Shown: positions 42,901-54,137, numbered from the stretch's first letter. The stretch: 64,000 nucleotides of DNA from Apostichopus japonicus (GCF_037975245.1 NC_092576.1:40614111-40678110), one strand, 5' to 3'. A program made the numbers and translations. Notes: generated from the sequence alone by a model not told the origin.

Positions 42901-45900
42901 AAAGATAACCAGGTTTCATGTACTTCCGCCTCGCTCTCAGGACTCCAGGGCAGAGAGATTGTGCCGTCTGGCATGGGAGACCCTCACCACAGCTGAAAGC
43001 CAGAAAGGAGAGTGTGAGGACCGATGCTCTGCCCAGGGGACAACTCGACCCCGACGAGTAAACCCTTCGCAAGGAACATGCGGTAGGTTTTTCCACATGT
43101 TCGGCATACCTCTGATAGACCTGCGTACGACAAAGGGCAACAATGGGCTGCCCATCTTTTGTAACAGGCGGTCCCACCTGCAGCCTCCCACATAGCGCCA
43201 GGTCCCTGCCTTGAGACGGACCAGAGGTTTAAATTCTTCCCCCCCCCCCTTTGGCTGATCAGCCAGATACTGAGGAAGACTCGCAGCTCCAAGGGTAAAC
43301 TCATCCTAGTGGCTCCCTCCGGACCCCGGGTCCCAGGCCGCAGGTCCCACACGCAGGCCCCAGACGGGGACGTCTGGTTTTCCAGACGGCTCCACGCTGG
43401 GCATTAGCCCAGACATTGACCAGCTCACCAAAGGCATGGCTAATCGCCGTCCACGAGTCAGACAGTTAGCCCCCTCTGCGGGGCTCTCGGCAGTGCTGCA
43501 TGCCCTGGCAGGGCCACTGTACGAATCAACGGGGAACGCTTCCCTGGCTGCTCTTACAAAGAAACCACTCTTCGTCATTGCGGTAGCGTCAGCGTGAAGG
43601 AGTTACCTCCAAGCCCTAACAACCAAACAGAACCACATCAGATTCGAGGGCCATGGGGCGAGGACGGTTCCAGACCCGTCCCTTATTGCCAAGAACCGGG
43701 CCTTGACTTTCTTGCCCGGGGACATTTTCTTTCAGGAAATCAAAACCCTTTCATCAGTGGCTGAGGACAAGCGATGGTGCCCAGTCAGGGCACTGAAGTG
43801 GTACTTAAACAGGACAGAGAAGTTGAGACAAACAACCTCCCTTTTCATCCTGCCACGACCACCTTAAACAGCAGCCGCCAAGGATACCCTATCCCGATGG
43901 CTAGTAGAGATGATCTGCCCGTTCACGATGGGGGGATACCCGGCCAAGAGATCGCAACATCAGTGGGGCCTCGGCTTCCACAGCTCTCTCTGCCGGTATC
44001 CCGATACAGGACATCCTCAAGGTGGCAGTGTGGAAAACACCACTACGTTCGCCGCCTGTTACTTACCTGACACTCTACACGCCGAGGCAGCTTTTGGTAG
44101 CGCGGTGATGCGAGGTCCGGTTGGTACTTGGTCCCACCCCTCGGGCCTCCCACCATCGGGCAGTGCCACTCGGTGCTAAGGTTGTGAGGAGACAGGTAAG
44201 CGAGGAGCGAAGTAAATATTCCAAAACTTACTGGTTTGGATATTTACGAGTGACGAGCTTACCTGTCTCCATTCCCGCCTCCCTCCCCCGAGGGGGTGGG
44301 ACACAGCCGGACGGGGGAGCAGTCGTTCGACTAGGCTCACGACTCCAAGCACAACACCAGATAGACAGAGCCAACAACTACTAAGAGTCACCGGCCAGGT
44401 CTATCGGTGAGGGTAACTTTGCACCCTGTATTTTTCATAGGCGTACTCACCTAAGTTGTCTTAGGGTTAGCAAGTGTTGGGCCTTTACAGGATGAGGCTC
44501 CTTGTTAGGAAAAAGGGGTAGTTTCGCCTGCAGGGCTCAGGAGAGTGTCCCCCCCCCTTACCCGCTGCGGCGGGGAGGATTACACTCTCCCTGCTAGGAA
44601 GGCATCAGTGCCTTTTGTTAAGGGCTCACCTTTGAGAAGTTTAGTCGACAGGAGTCCTTGGGGGTGGCCAGAGGATTCTGGCCACCCCTATTTCGGTGAC
44701 CGTGAGGCCACTTTTAAGGAGTGGTCTCATGAGTAGTGAGGAGTGACCGAGGGGGGGTTCGGTCATAGAGGGCGCACAGTGTTATTATTTTACCAGGACT
44801 TTATAGGCACGGTAGAATGAGGTGCTAAGGTTGTGAGGAGACAGGTAAGCTCGTCACTCGTAAATATCCAAACCAGTAAGTTTTGGAATATCTAGTACCA
44901 AGTTAGTACCTACACCTAGTACCTAGTATACCAAGTTGAAGATATCCTCAGCTTCGTCCGTAGATTCAAATCTAGATTTCAAAACTTTAGATTTTAAGTC
45001 AGTTAATTTTCACCTGGTTTTATTATGCATCACATGGAGTGAGAAGGTGAATGTTATATGCATAAGTTCCTTTTAATGGTTTAAATGCTGAGTTTTCTGG
45101 CTTCCACTTACTTACAAAGCTGGCGGGGGAGGGGGTGAAGTTAAAGGAATAGCAGTAGATGCGTTTTGTATTGATAGACAATCAGAAGATATGTTTTGAG
45201 TTTTAATTGAAAACAAAACTGGAATAAGACTTTTCAATGCTGCCCTTTCTCCATTTGAATAAGATTTTAAGGGGAGTGGGATTGTAGTGTGAGGTCAAAA
45301 TTTTCCTAATTAATATTGGAAAAATGTGAAAGAGGGTTGGAAGGGGGGTGGGAGGGTAAGGTGGTTGGGTTTGTATTAGATAGACCTAATTGTTTTCATT
45401 TTATAGCTAGCGACCTTCCAATCAATTGAAACCATATTATTTTGAATCAATCATATATTGTATCATTTTTTAGGAGTGAGGACAATTTTACCCTTCCGTC
45501 ATTCTAACCGAGATGTCTTAGATCCCTTGTGGAACCACAAGTACATAGATTACATAGAGATTGCTATGAAAGAGACCTTAGATGTGAAAGGTTTGTAGTA
45601 TATCTCATTGTAAGAAACCTTAGATGTGAAAGGTTCTTATTATTTCTCATTGTAAGAAACCTTAGATGTGAAAGGTTTGTTTTATACCTCATTGAAAGAA
45701 ACCTTAGATGTTAAAGGTTTGTATTATATCTCATTGTAAGAAACCTTAGATGTTAAAGGTTTGTATTGTATCTCATTGTAAAAACCTTATTTGTGAAAGA
45801 TTTATATTATATTTCAATTAAAGAAGCCTTAGATGTGAATGGTTTGTTTTATACCTCATTGAAAGAGACCTTAGATGTGAAAGGTTTCTATTGTATATCA

Positions 45901-48169
45901 TTGTAAAAACCTTATTTTTGAAAGATTTTTATTATATTTCAATGAAAGAAACCTTAGATGTGAATGGTTTATATTAAATATTTCAATGAAAAAAACCTTA
46001 GATGTGTATGGTTTGTTTCATACCTCATTGAAGGAGATCTTAGATATAAAAGGTTTGTATTACAACTCATTGTTCAAGAGACGTTGATGTGGATGTTGAG
46101 ATATGGAAGGTTTCTATTATTTCTCATTAAAAGAGACCTTAAATGTGAAAGGTTTGCATTTTTTCTCTTTGAAAAAGACCTTAGACATTAAAGGTTTGTA
46201 CAACATCCCTCAAGTATAAGTAATGATATGAAGTAACTATACATTAAATAATTTAGTGAGGGGTGTGCGAAATACATTAGAGCTCAGTGACGGAAAGCTT
46301 AGAAATGAAATGTTTGTATTATCTTCTTTAAGTATAAGTAATGTTTATCAAAGGATTTTTACTTCAATTACTTATGAAGATTTGTAACAGTGATTTCCAT
46401 TAAGGTAACCATAAATTTCAGCAGTTCCAATTTTACTTGCTAGGAAATTTGAAAGAGGAAACTAAAATAATGGTCAAATTTGTCTAATTTGGGTGTATAT
46501 ATACCAAGAATCGATCTTGTTTTCCATTGTTGCAGGCCGTCTAAGCTTCTACGATAAGTACGGTGTGATCCGAGATGTCATGCAGAACCACCTGACAGAG
46601 ATTCTAGGCCTGGTTGCCATGGAGATTCCAAATGATTTGAACCCTGCATCGGTACAGAAGAGCAAAGTTGATCTGTTTAAGGATGTACTTCCAGTGACAT
46701 CATCGCAAAGTGTGATTGGTCAGTATGAAAATTATGCAAGAGAATGGATGGAAGAGACCAATCAGAATCCAGGAAATGTGACCTTCACCCCGACATTCGC
46801 TGCGAGTATTCTATTCATCAACAATCAAAGGTGGAGGGGAGTGCCTTTCGTTCTCATGTCCGGCAAAAAGTTGCTGGAAAAGTTGAGCTACGTCAAAGTC
46901 GTCTTTAAGAACCAAGCTGTTTGTCCGACAAGCGTGAGTTGGAGGAAAGATTCCAATTGTGAAGCGAAACAAATCGTGTTTGTTTTGAGCCAATCCGGTT
47001 CGAAGTATCCTCACATCTTACTCTCAAAGAGTTTTCCTAAACCAGTTCTACCCAGGGGAATTCGGGAAGATAAAACATTCCCGATGGAAGAGTTCCAAGT
47101 TTTTAATCGACCTCTCTCAGATTATCTCGTGTACACTGCCACAAGCGAAGATGCTTACACGTCTTTGATTAAAGATTGTTTCCACGGCGATAGGTCGAAT
47201 TTTGTGGATACGGAACGTCTGATGGCGTCGTGGGTCATCTGGGACAATGCCCTGAAGGGATTGCAGAAGGTCATGCCGAGGATTTATTCACCTTTACAGT
47301 CGCAAACCGGCTGGTTAAACTTTGAAGTCAAAGGTCAAACGTTGCAATACACCGTGCAGGAAACGCACACGGACGATTACTTCCAGTCCTCTCTAGCGTC
47401 CAGCTACGAGGCAGATTCCAGCTACTTCAGGAATCAACCGTTATATCACGGAAACGCGGAGACGACCATCGAAGACCTCGCCAAGTCGATCTTCGAAGTT
47501 GCCGTAAGTACAGTCGAAAGTAAGGGCAAATTCCACATTGCGTTCCCCGGAGGGAATTCGCCCAAGACGCTGTTTTCGCTACTCGCCTCACGTTACAGGG
47601 TCTCGTTCCCCTGGGAGAACACCCACATCTGGATGGTAGACGAACGTTGCGTACCTCGGGCGGATCCCCGATCGAATTTCAACAGCCTGCAGGAGTTGCT
47701 GCTTCGACATATCGCCATTCCACATTTCAACGTCCATCCCATGCCGACGGAACTCATTAACGGTCTGTGCATCCCGGAGGACAAGGGACCTCAAACCTAC
47801 GCAGCCGAGATGTCTCGTCACCTGGAGAGAGAGAGGCTGGACTTTGTGGTCCTCGGGGTCGGCATGGATGGACACACGGCGTCCCTATTTCCAAAGAGCG
47901 CCGCATTGAACGAGACATTCCATCGGGTGATAGTCACGCCGGACGGTCCTGCGTATAACGTCAGGTATCGGATGTCCATGACCTATTATACGATCAACAA
48001 TGCCAAAAATATCGCAATCATAATCCTAGGGTCGGAAAAGAAGGACCTCGTGAAACAGCTGAGTAATACAGATGAATTAAGTTATAACAAGTATCCCGTA
48101 CTGGGTGTGAAACCAGTTAATGGCACCCTGGAGTGGTACATCGAAGATGAAGCTCTGGGTACGACATAA
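33549..48169 (+). CDS. H6PD: Hexose-6-phosphate dehydrogenase / 6-phosphogluconolactonase, ER bifunctional enzyme, 5 coding exons, 800 aa
   Basis: Oxidises glucose 6-phosphate with NADP+ and then hydrolyses the lactone, making NADPH in the ER lumen. Coding exons: 33549-33732, 37287-37598, 38256-38411, 45474-45590, 46536-48169; GT-AG borders, phases agree, 2403 bases (human 791 aa). An N-terminal hydrophobic segment (about residues 10-28) is the ER signal. GATGDLAKK at 42-50 binds NADP; EKPFG at 181-185 and RIDHYLGK at 209-216 form the catalytic core; EIAMKET and [17 protein letters not shown] follow. The lactonase domain (about 560-800) shows [18 protein letters not shown] and [20 protein letters not shown] just before the ATG suggests a spliced 5' leader. 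Odd points: a fossil DIRS-like element in intron 3, a minisatellite grown from exon 4's donor, and duplicated 3' sequence after the stop. Confidence 0.96.
33850..34060 (+). repeat. L2/SINE-like 3' tail
   Basis: GTGAAGTGCTTTGAGATCA and GTAAAGCGCTATATAAGAAT followed by ATT repeats, the tail shared with the tRNA SINEs. The head is missing or eroded. H6PD intron 1. Confidence 0.5.
35520..35645 (+). repeat. tRNA-derived SINE fragment
   Basis: B-box-like GGATTCGATTCCCGGC, then a body with TGGTGATATCCACAG. The A-box side is eroded. A different family from the GCGCTTTGAG-tailed SINE. Confidence 0.45.
36131..36532. mobile_element. TTAA-flanked MITE, family B, copy 3
   Basis: Left edge TTAA then AGGGAGCAAAGACTTGCGC; right end GGGCGAGTCTTCAATGCCT. 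It aligns with copy 2 throughout except for the tiny palindrome at 36354-36378, which is an extra insertion here. Confidence 0.7.
36354..36378. repeat. Tiny palindrome, copy 2 (25 bp), inserted in a MITE
   Basis: Arms CAGGGAGTT and AACTCCCTG around GTAATGG. In sibling MITE copies the site reads GGACATCTCAGG without interruption, so about 32 bases were inserted after GGACAT here. Sequence matches copy 1 on the opposite strand, less three bases. Confidence 0.75.
37655..37945 (+). repeat. 40-bp minisatellite in H6PD intron 2
   Basis: About seven copies of a 40-base unit (ATGCTACGCAAAGTGGGCAA, then ATTGCTATACGAGTGCGAAA), starting some 60 bases after the exon 2 donor. It extends the open frame of exon 2 artificially. 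Confidence 0.93.
38431..38485 (+). repeat. Left flanking direct repeat of the DIRS-like insertion
   Basis: AAGTTGAAGATATCCTCAG and on to CTAGATTTCAAAA, about 55 bases, recurs with a few differences at 44934-44990 on the other side of the element. Confidence 0.8.
42015..42275 (+). repeat. tRNA-headed SINE nested in the DIRS-like element
   Basis: Head TAGCTTAGTTAGCTCAGTGG with B-box GGTTCAAGTCACC, a body with GGTCAGCTTGCGGCTTTGAT, and a tail of ACATACA-type repeats. The acceptor ends do not pair, so it is not a tRNA gene. Confidence 0.65.
42351..42603 (+). repeat. tRNA-derived SINE nested in the DIRS-like element
   Basis: GTGGTCAAGCGGCGTAGGCA, eroded B-box, TTTCCTTGGGCAAGGCACTC, a GACCAGGG piece and an ATT-rich end. 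Same superfamily as 2468 and 31597, shortened in the body. Confidence 0.65.
44172..44270 (+). repeat. Internal complementary region of the DIRS-like element
   Basis: The first half is the complement of the element's left end (to CGAGGAGCGAAGTAAAT). The second half is the complement of its right end (from TTCCAAAACTTACTGG). The junction shares TAT with both outer ends. Confidence 0.88.
44934..44990 (+). repeat. Right flanking direct repeat of the DIRS-like insertion
   Basis: AAGTTGAAGATATCCTCAG through CTAGATTTCAAAA, matching 38431-38485 with a few changes. Just upstream, ACCAAGTTAGTACC and CCTAGTACC words form a small local repeat. Confidence 0.8.
45568..46215 (+). repeat. 42-bp minisatellite grown from the H6PD exon 4 splice donor
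   Basis: The first unit is the last 23 bases of exon 4 plus the first 19 of intron 4 (GAGACCTTAGATGTGAAAG, then GTTTGTAGTATATC). About 14 units follow, the first ones at exact 42-base steps (45576, 45618, 45660). Many keep the AAAG/GTTTGT donor. Using a later donor in frame would meet TAG three codons past the true border. Confidence 0.93.
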
Positions 48170-48585
48170 ACCGGTTTAGACCGACAGGTTTTATCGGAAC
48201 CGCAGACTTCCCAGTGTTTTGGATCCATACAGTATTGATATCCCAAAGGGACAATGCCAAAAATATTGCATTAATCATAGTCCTTGGATCGGACCGTTTG
48301 AGACCGTCTGGGTTGATCGGAACCGCAGACTTGATGTATTACATCTATACAGATACAAATAATGAATCTGCTATACCATGGCAGAATATTGATCCTCAAA
48401 AAATCATGGTACAATTTGCAGAGCAGATTACAACATGAACCGGTTTAGACCATCAGGTTTTATCGGAACCGCAGACTTGTTGTTTGACATCTATACATAT
48501 ACAAATAATGTATATACCTGCTATACCATGGCAGAATATTGATCCTCAAAATGTCTAGGTCATGGTACAATTTGCAGGCCTGATA
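48170..48585 (+). repeat. Duplicated H6PD 3' end after the stop codon
   Basis: The block ACCGGTTTAGACC...ATCGGAACCGCAGACTT occurs near 48171, 48293 and 48437. A block ending CTATACCATGGCAGAATATT occurs twice. At 48252-48290 a copy of the lactonase-domain segment encoding [12 protein letters not shown] (about 47998) appears, changed to NAKNIALIIVLGS. The third repeat also copies the stop region, TACAACATGA for TACGACATAA. It is most likely 3' UTR, not a second gene. Confidence 0.75.
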
Positions 48586-48589
48586 GAAA

Positions 48590-49980
48590 TGGGGGAGGGA
48601 GGGATAAAAAAACCTGAAACTGGGATCCGTTATGGGGCCTGGGGTCAATAATGGTGGCCTGGGTGATGAAGGGGCCCAAGGTATTGGCAAGGACCACCAG
48701 GTCTGGGCTTGTACCCAACAGAAAATGTACTGTATTCTTGTGCTCATGAAAATATCATGAAGTTATGAAAACTTCAACAACAGGGTCATGTTTCACAGTT
48801 GTCCCATCTTGTAGTTAGTGTTATTATTTTCAGAATTCTATAATTGGAACAAATTTCTTGAACCTCAAAACTGCCCAATTATATTAATGTATTCCCTGCC
48901 GGAGCTGATGATACATGAATTGCCATTTGCAGCTGTTTAAACTTTTATTTATTCACTCAAAATCATATTATGACATGATCAGTAATGTTTATACACAGGA
49001 AAACTGGTAAATATTGGAATCGAGTGACCATAAAGAAGTGTCCATTCATATCAAATGTTTCATACTTGAGAAATACTTGAAACAGGTCAATCAACAAAAA
49101 TGTATTGAAGTATTTGACCAACTAGTAGTAGAATTAGTTGCACACTGTCACAGATGTTTATCTGGACTGTTTGATTAGCATGATGTACAGTTTACAACTC
49201 ATCAATAGAAATTGTTAAATAACTGCTTTAAAATGATATAACTTTCTGGTTTACAATTTTGATGTAAATGTGACTGAAACTTGTAACATTCAATATATTG
49301 CATGAATTTATTTATGATGGGAATTTTTTAATTTAGTCCAAGAAACCAAAATAGTTGCATTTTCAGCTAAATGTTGCCTTGTTCTAACTTCTGTGCCTTT
49401 TTCTGAAGATGTTTTTCTTTCCAATTACAAGCTTTAATTTGGATAGTGGACCATCACAAATGATTAAAATATATCAGAACAAACGGTGATATACTATACA
49501 TGATCAAAACCTTATGCCAGAATGTATGCAAGTATATGTATGCTAATGTACAGTAAAATTTAATGAAATTTTCAAAAATAATTGTAATATTATTCAATTG
49601 ACAATTTTTCTTTTTTTTTTAATGGGGAGAACGGGGGTTGGGTTAAAACTATGACAGATAAATTATTATCTTTATATATATTTTTTTTATAGTTTTATAT
49701 TTAATTTAGGTGATTTTAATATACTGGTGTTGTTGTTGATGTATAGAAGAGTACACATGTTGTGGTTGGGAGCCATATGAATTTTTTCCTCCCCATCCTT
49801 TTCCTACCCTTCAGCTATGGAAGACCAAAGAACTAGTTCCCGCTCCCCCAATATTTTTTCTGCCCCGTCCCCTTCCCAAAGAAATAATGTCAGGAAAGTT
49901 GTTTTCATTTTGTTTATAGAAAAGAGTATTCTAGTTATTGTGCCATGCACCCCTTCCTCACCTCCTTACCCTGTTTACTT
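48590..49980. other. Probable H6PD 3' UTR or intergenic DNA
   Basis: AT-rich with no recognisable gene or element. The H6PD poly(A) site could not be placed. Confidence 0.4.
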
Positions 49981-49984
49981 GTCA

Positions 49985-50215
49985 AAATTGTTTAGTAGTA
50001 GTAGTAGTAAGTTGAGTCTCGTCTATCCGACTTGCTCAGTGATTAACCTCCGCCACGTATCTCGATCTTGTGCAAGGTTTATTGCTTCCTCGAAATTGTT
50101 AATCTAATGTTCCTCTGAAAAGTGTCAATTTTGCGATCAAGATCTTTCGTTGTGCCCCACAGTTCGCAATTGTACAAAAATTCTCTTTAAAAAGCCTCGA
50201 AAATCGTAAGCTTAA
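49985..50215 (-). mobile_element. Broken LINE, C-terminal fragment with microsatellite tail
   Basis: On the minus strand the frames give LYNCELWGTTKDLDRKIDTF then QRNIRLTI, followed after a break by EEAINLAQDRDTWRRLITEQ. These resemble the end of non-LTR retrotransposon polyproteins (LWG...K.L..KI..FQR.., A.DR..WR.L). A TAC repeat follows the stop. Clade not assigned. Confidence 0.6.
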
Positions 50216-50219
50216 TGTT

Positions 50220-52855
50220 ATTAATGTCAAAATTGTTTATACTGTGTAATATGCATGTATATTATATATTATAGCCTTTAAAATGCTGAATTTATCACTT
50301 GTATCCTGTATTATTACTCTGTAATCTTACTATTAAAATAATTCATGATTTTTTTGTTGCCTAGCAACAATTATGTCTGTAATAATGCCATGAGGTCATA
50401 TATGAATAATTGCTCAATATTATGTGCTGTATCACTGTAACCTTTGATGATGAATATATATATATATATATATATATTTATACAGAAAGTCATATCAGCA
50501 CTTTGGCCTTAAAGGAGCCTTCCTCACTGTTAACTTTTGATAAAATGAATGTACAGAATATCAATGTCACAGCCGGCAGTTGTACACGTTCTCCTTTAAG
50601 TTCATAAAAAAGTGCCTTTGAATGGCCAAATTTCTTTCTCTCGCAAATCTTGTCTTTTGAGTTTTGATCATTGAGTTTTGAATCGTCGAATTTATTTATG
50701 TGGATTGATCGATCGACGAATTAAATGAAATGATTAATCGATCAGTCATATCGATAGAGTGAAGGTCTACTGATTGATTGGTTAATTGATTTATCAATTG
50801 ATTGATCAACAGATCCATCGATTATGGCAAAAAGGGATAAACAAGGGATATTTCGGTGACTTTGTGACACCTATGTGAAAGGGCTAAATATTCCACACTG
50901 AAATGACGAGAACTAAACAAACATATCCAAATGTACCATATTTCAAAAATCATATTTCAAGGTCCAAATCAAAAGCAACCGGGTAAAGTCAGTTGATAAT
51001 GGTTACATTTCAGTCAACCATTTCTTGATGTACAGGCAAAGATATTGAAATGGGGTTTGCAGCTAACAGTGTAGAATATTTTCACTTCCATATAAATATG
51101 ACATTATATGCCTATTCCTGGACATTGCTATAGACATAGTTGAACCTTGATTTGTGCTTTCCCTAATGGGTTTCAATGCAATGTATGCTTGTCTTTATAG
51201 CTTAGGGTAATTTTATTATGTCGCCAAAGATATCTTTTTATTAATGCAATGATGATAAAGGAGAACAAGAGTTTATTATTATGCCTTTTAAAGCTTTTAT
51301 GCAAATTAAATTATATCGTCTTAATTATGCTGTTATGTGCATGAAGCAGAGATAAGAGTATCATACAGTTATTATAATTCTTAGTGAAATATTATACAAG
51401 TTTAAAGTACAAAAAGAATGTAAGTTTTCTTCTTCTTCTTACTTTTTCAATGTCTTTCGGTTATGACTGGAATCTGTATTTTCTTTGAGGTAAAAGCAAA
51501 ACATTGTTCTTACCTTTTTTTTTCTTTTTTTTCCCCCTTTTTTCCCCTTCCCCCCCCCCCTTTTTCCCCTTTTTTTGGGGGGATGGCGATACGTACCATG
51601 AACAAAGTTCTAAATGTCTAATAAAATCATTTTCTTTATTTCAAGATTAGATATTAAAGCATAAACTATATGACAGGGAAAGAAAGTGCCTGCCATTTTA
51701 TTTTGTTCAATTTGTGACGTCACATAAATTATGTGACATTTGTGATGTCACAATGCAGTCAGAAAGTGAAAAATTGCCTCTGCCTGTCATTCCTGTATTC
51801 ACATTTTCAAGATGAATGTAATGTAAGAATTATTTGGTTATTGAAAGGTGTGTCAATGTTTATAGCTAAAGCAAGAATTTATTTAAATAATTTAGAATCA
51901 ATACTTTACTCACACAATTTCTTGGCATGATTGAAAGTAAAGAATATAAAACTTAATAGATATAAGTACTAAAATTCAAGTACTTTTGTGAAGGAATATG
52001 AAAACCAGGAATGTTTTTGTAAATTTTGGGGGGTTTTGTTTATCATGTCTTTGCATATAATGATGTCAGTTAGAATGATATATACTGACTTGTTGGATGA
52101 AAATTGATTTTGTAATGAATTTGATGTAAAATTCCACATTGAAATAAAGGCTTATCAAATTATCTCCTGTTGATATGTTTGAATTTTGTCTCGAAAATTG
52201 GAGTATTCAGTCATTATTTATCAAGTAGGGACGAATGATGCTGAAATAGATTGCCGGATGTAAGAAGGTGCACTTCCGGGGAGAGGGGATGCTTTTATTT
52301 CCACCTTCCGGTGTTTTATTATTGGACTCGTTCTAGTTAACGCATAACGGCAGCTTCCACAAAGATTGAATAAATATTATTGTGAGCAATGGCGTTCCAT
52401 GTCATCTAAGGCAGTGGGCTGTCTCGGACTATGTTTACTCCGTACCTATTCTCGTTCCTGCTGCTTCTGTATTACTAGTACTACCCAACATCAATGCCAC
52501 CATCTAAGTTTTGTGTATTCCTATTAGTGTGTAAGAAATCATGGTACTAATTTAGAATCCATACCACCCGATATCCGACAGGCTAAAAGAGGGCGCTCTT
52601 TTTGATGGGGTGAGCGTTGTTAAATGGGGCTTGGATGTTTTTGGGGGACTAAAAGAGTTTGGCGGTTTTCATGAAAATAGTACAGTCGCTTCAGCGCTTA
52701 TGTTCCTTCATTGTACCCATTTCACATCCCCCAACACCTTCAACCGTAAGTTTCTCTATTCTTTCTGTCTTCCTCACTAGTTGGCTCGGATGAGACCTAC
52801 CTATCTGTGAAGAGAAGAGAAGAGAGGAGAAAACATGATTAATAACATGAGTAAC
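50220..52855. other. Region between H6PD and CCDC174, unrecognised
   Basis: Holds a TA repeat (50455-50477), a stretch rich in ATTGAT and ATCGAT words (50650-50825), a pyrimidine run at 51505-51570 and an AATAAA near 52143. No gene is seen. Confidence 0.4.
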
Positions 52856-52859
52856 ACAT

Positions 52860-52945
52860 AGCAGTAATCGAACCCGGGATGTTAGGATGCGAATTAATAA
52901 TAGCGCATACTCCTAACCGATCAGGCTGTGAGCCGGGGAAAAAGA
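52860..52945 (-). repeat. tRNA-like SINE head
   Basis: On the minus strand it reads CCTGATCGGTTAGGAGTATG, then a B-box in CCCGGGTTCGATTACTGC. The spacing between boxes and the poor acceptor pairing argue for a SINE rather than a gene. Confidence 0.5.
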
Positions 52946-52957
52946 ATCACTCTAGCC

Positions 52958-53776
52958 CCTTGGTTTTCAACCTTTTTTCGATCACGAGCCCAATTCGTCT
53001 TCCGAGCCATCCTCGCGAGCCCATACCCTACCCTGCAAAGTTATCAACTTCATAAAATCAATTTCACAGCGTTTATTAGTGTATTCTTGACACAAGTGAC
53101 CCGGGGACTCAATCAGAGCTATGTATGTTCCTCCGTGATCAGATGACAGGTACTGCCCAATTAGAGCCTATCTCAAAGATTTCTTGCAACCCTCAATGGT
53201 ACACTGGTTTCATGAGAAATGTGTGACCGTTATCACTATCAGAATAATGCAGAAAAATGGAGATGAACAATGTAATAAAAAAGCAGCAAAACCGTTTGAC
53301 GTGTGCATATGAGGCCCAGTAGTATTAAAGGAGATATATTTCGAATCGGTGAGGTAATTTCTATTTATTGAAAACAAATTAACAAATAAAGAGAACGTAA
53401 TAATACTTTGTGTATTGACAATAGAACGGGAGAACTGATAGAATACTTGCTGCGTGCACTGGGAAGCGCTGGGTTCGATTGAGCAAGGCTTCCACACATC
53501 ATAACCTTGGTAAATACGTAATTACGTAGTGTGCAGTGGTTGGTGGGAGTCACCGAATTCTCTTATACTAGTCTTATAGGGTTAGGGTTGAGTAAATTTT
53601 AACCGTTGTACAAGGTTTCATCGAAGAGGCTTCCTAAGAAACATCATCATGTGCCTTCGCCACCAGCCCCCAAAAATGCCACAATTTTTAATCATTACTG
53701 GGGCAATGCTCGCGAGCCCACAAAATCGGCTTCGCGGGCCCAAATGGGCCCGCGAGCCCAAGGTTGAAAACCACGG
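52958..53776. mobile_element. hAT-like non-autonomous element, 819 bp
   Basis: Ends CCTTGGTTTTCAACC and GGTTGAAAACCACGG are inverted. CTCTAGCC at 52950-52957 and 53777-53784 is an exact 8-bp target duplication, as for hAT. Subterminal regions carry more inverted GCGAGCCCA and TGGGCCCGCGAGCCC words. No transposase is encoded. Confidence 0.85.
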
Positions 53777-54137
53777 CTCTAGCCGGATGAGGATTTGAAG
53801 TTTGAAAGAAAAATTGAAACCTAACTTTTCCTTTATTACCATATTTTAATATTCATTACCATAGAACAAAAGCAAAATAATGAATATGCAATATGTTCAT
53901 GAATATATAATGAATATGTAATAATAATATGAATATTTAACACAATTAAGAGCAAAGAATGAATATGTATTTAATTACGATCAATAAACTTTTTCATTGA
54001 CAACGAATTCCATTGAAACGTCTTCTTTTGTGATGACTTAAGCAGGTGTTTATACTCCACTAATCCTATCTTGCAGCAGCTCTGTTCAAAGACACACCTT
54101 AACGTTAAAGTTCTAACCACGTTCCTAACAAATATAA

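Larger units (their letters stand above)
38492..44891 (+). mobile_element. DIRS-like tyrosine-recombinase retroelement (fossil), about 6.4 kb, in H6PD intron 3
   Basis: Family call rests on structure. Inverted terminal repeats of about 122 bases (38509-38631 and 44729-44850) are identical by eye, and each has a short unique outer extension. An internal complementary region at 44172-44270 is made of the complements of both outer ends, the hallmark of DIRS elements. From left to right: left ITR, a GC-rich gag-like region with a 136-base tandem duplication (39531-39803) and an A run (39941-39975), a stretch with two nested SINEs, remains of the RNase H side of pol (about 42650-43250), and a tyrosine recombinase region (about 43440-44170). 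The coding parts are broken in several places, so the element is dead, but the matching ITRs suggest fairly recent insertion. It lies in the host gene's sense direction. Confidence 0.88.

Noticed and set aside
42893-43352. Several minus-strand frames of 84-122 residues
   Set aside because: They are antisense shadows of the pol remains of the fossil element.
45529-46191. Repetitive RNLRCERF-type open frames
   Set aside because: They are out-of-frame readings of exon 4 and its minisatellite.
45568-46215. CRISPR-like array (also 37655-37945 and 63395-63830)
   Set aside because: The units are contiguous tandem repeats without unique spacers, in an animal genome.
48214-48438. A separate small gene after H6PD
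   Set aside because: It is built from duplicated H6PD 3' sequence and has no independent start or domain.
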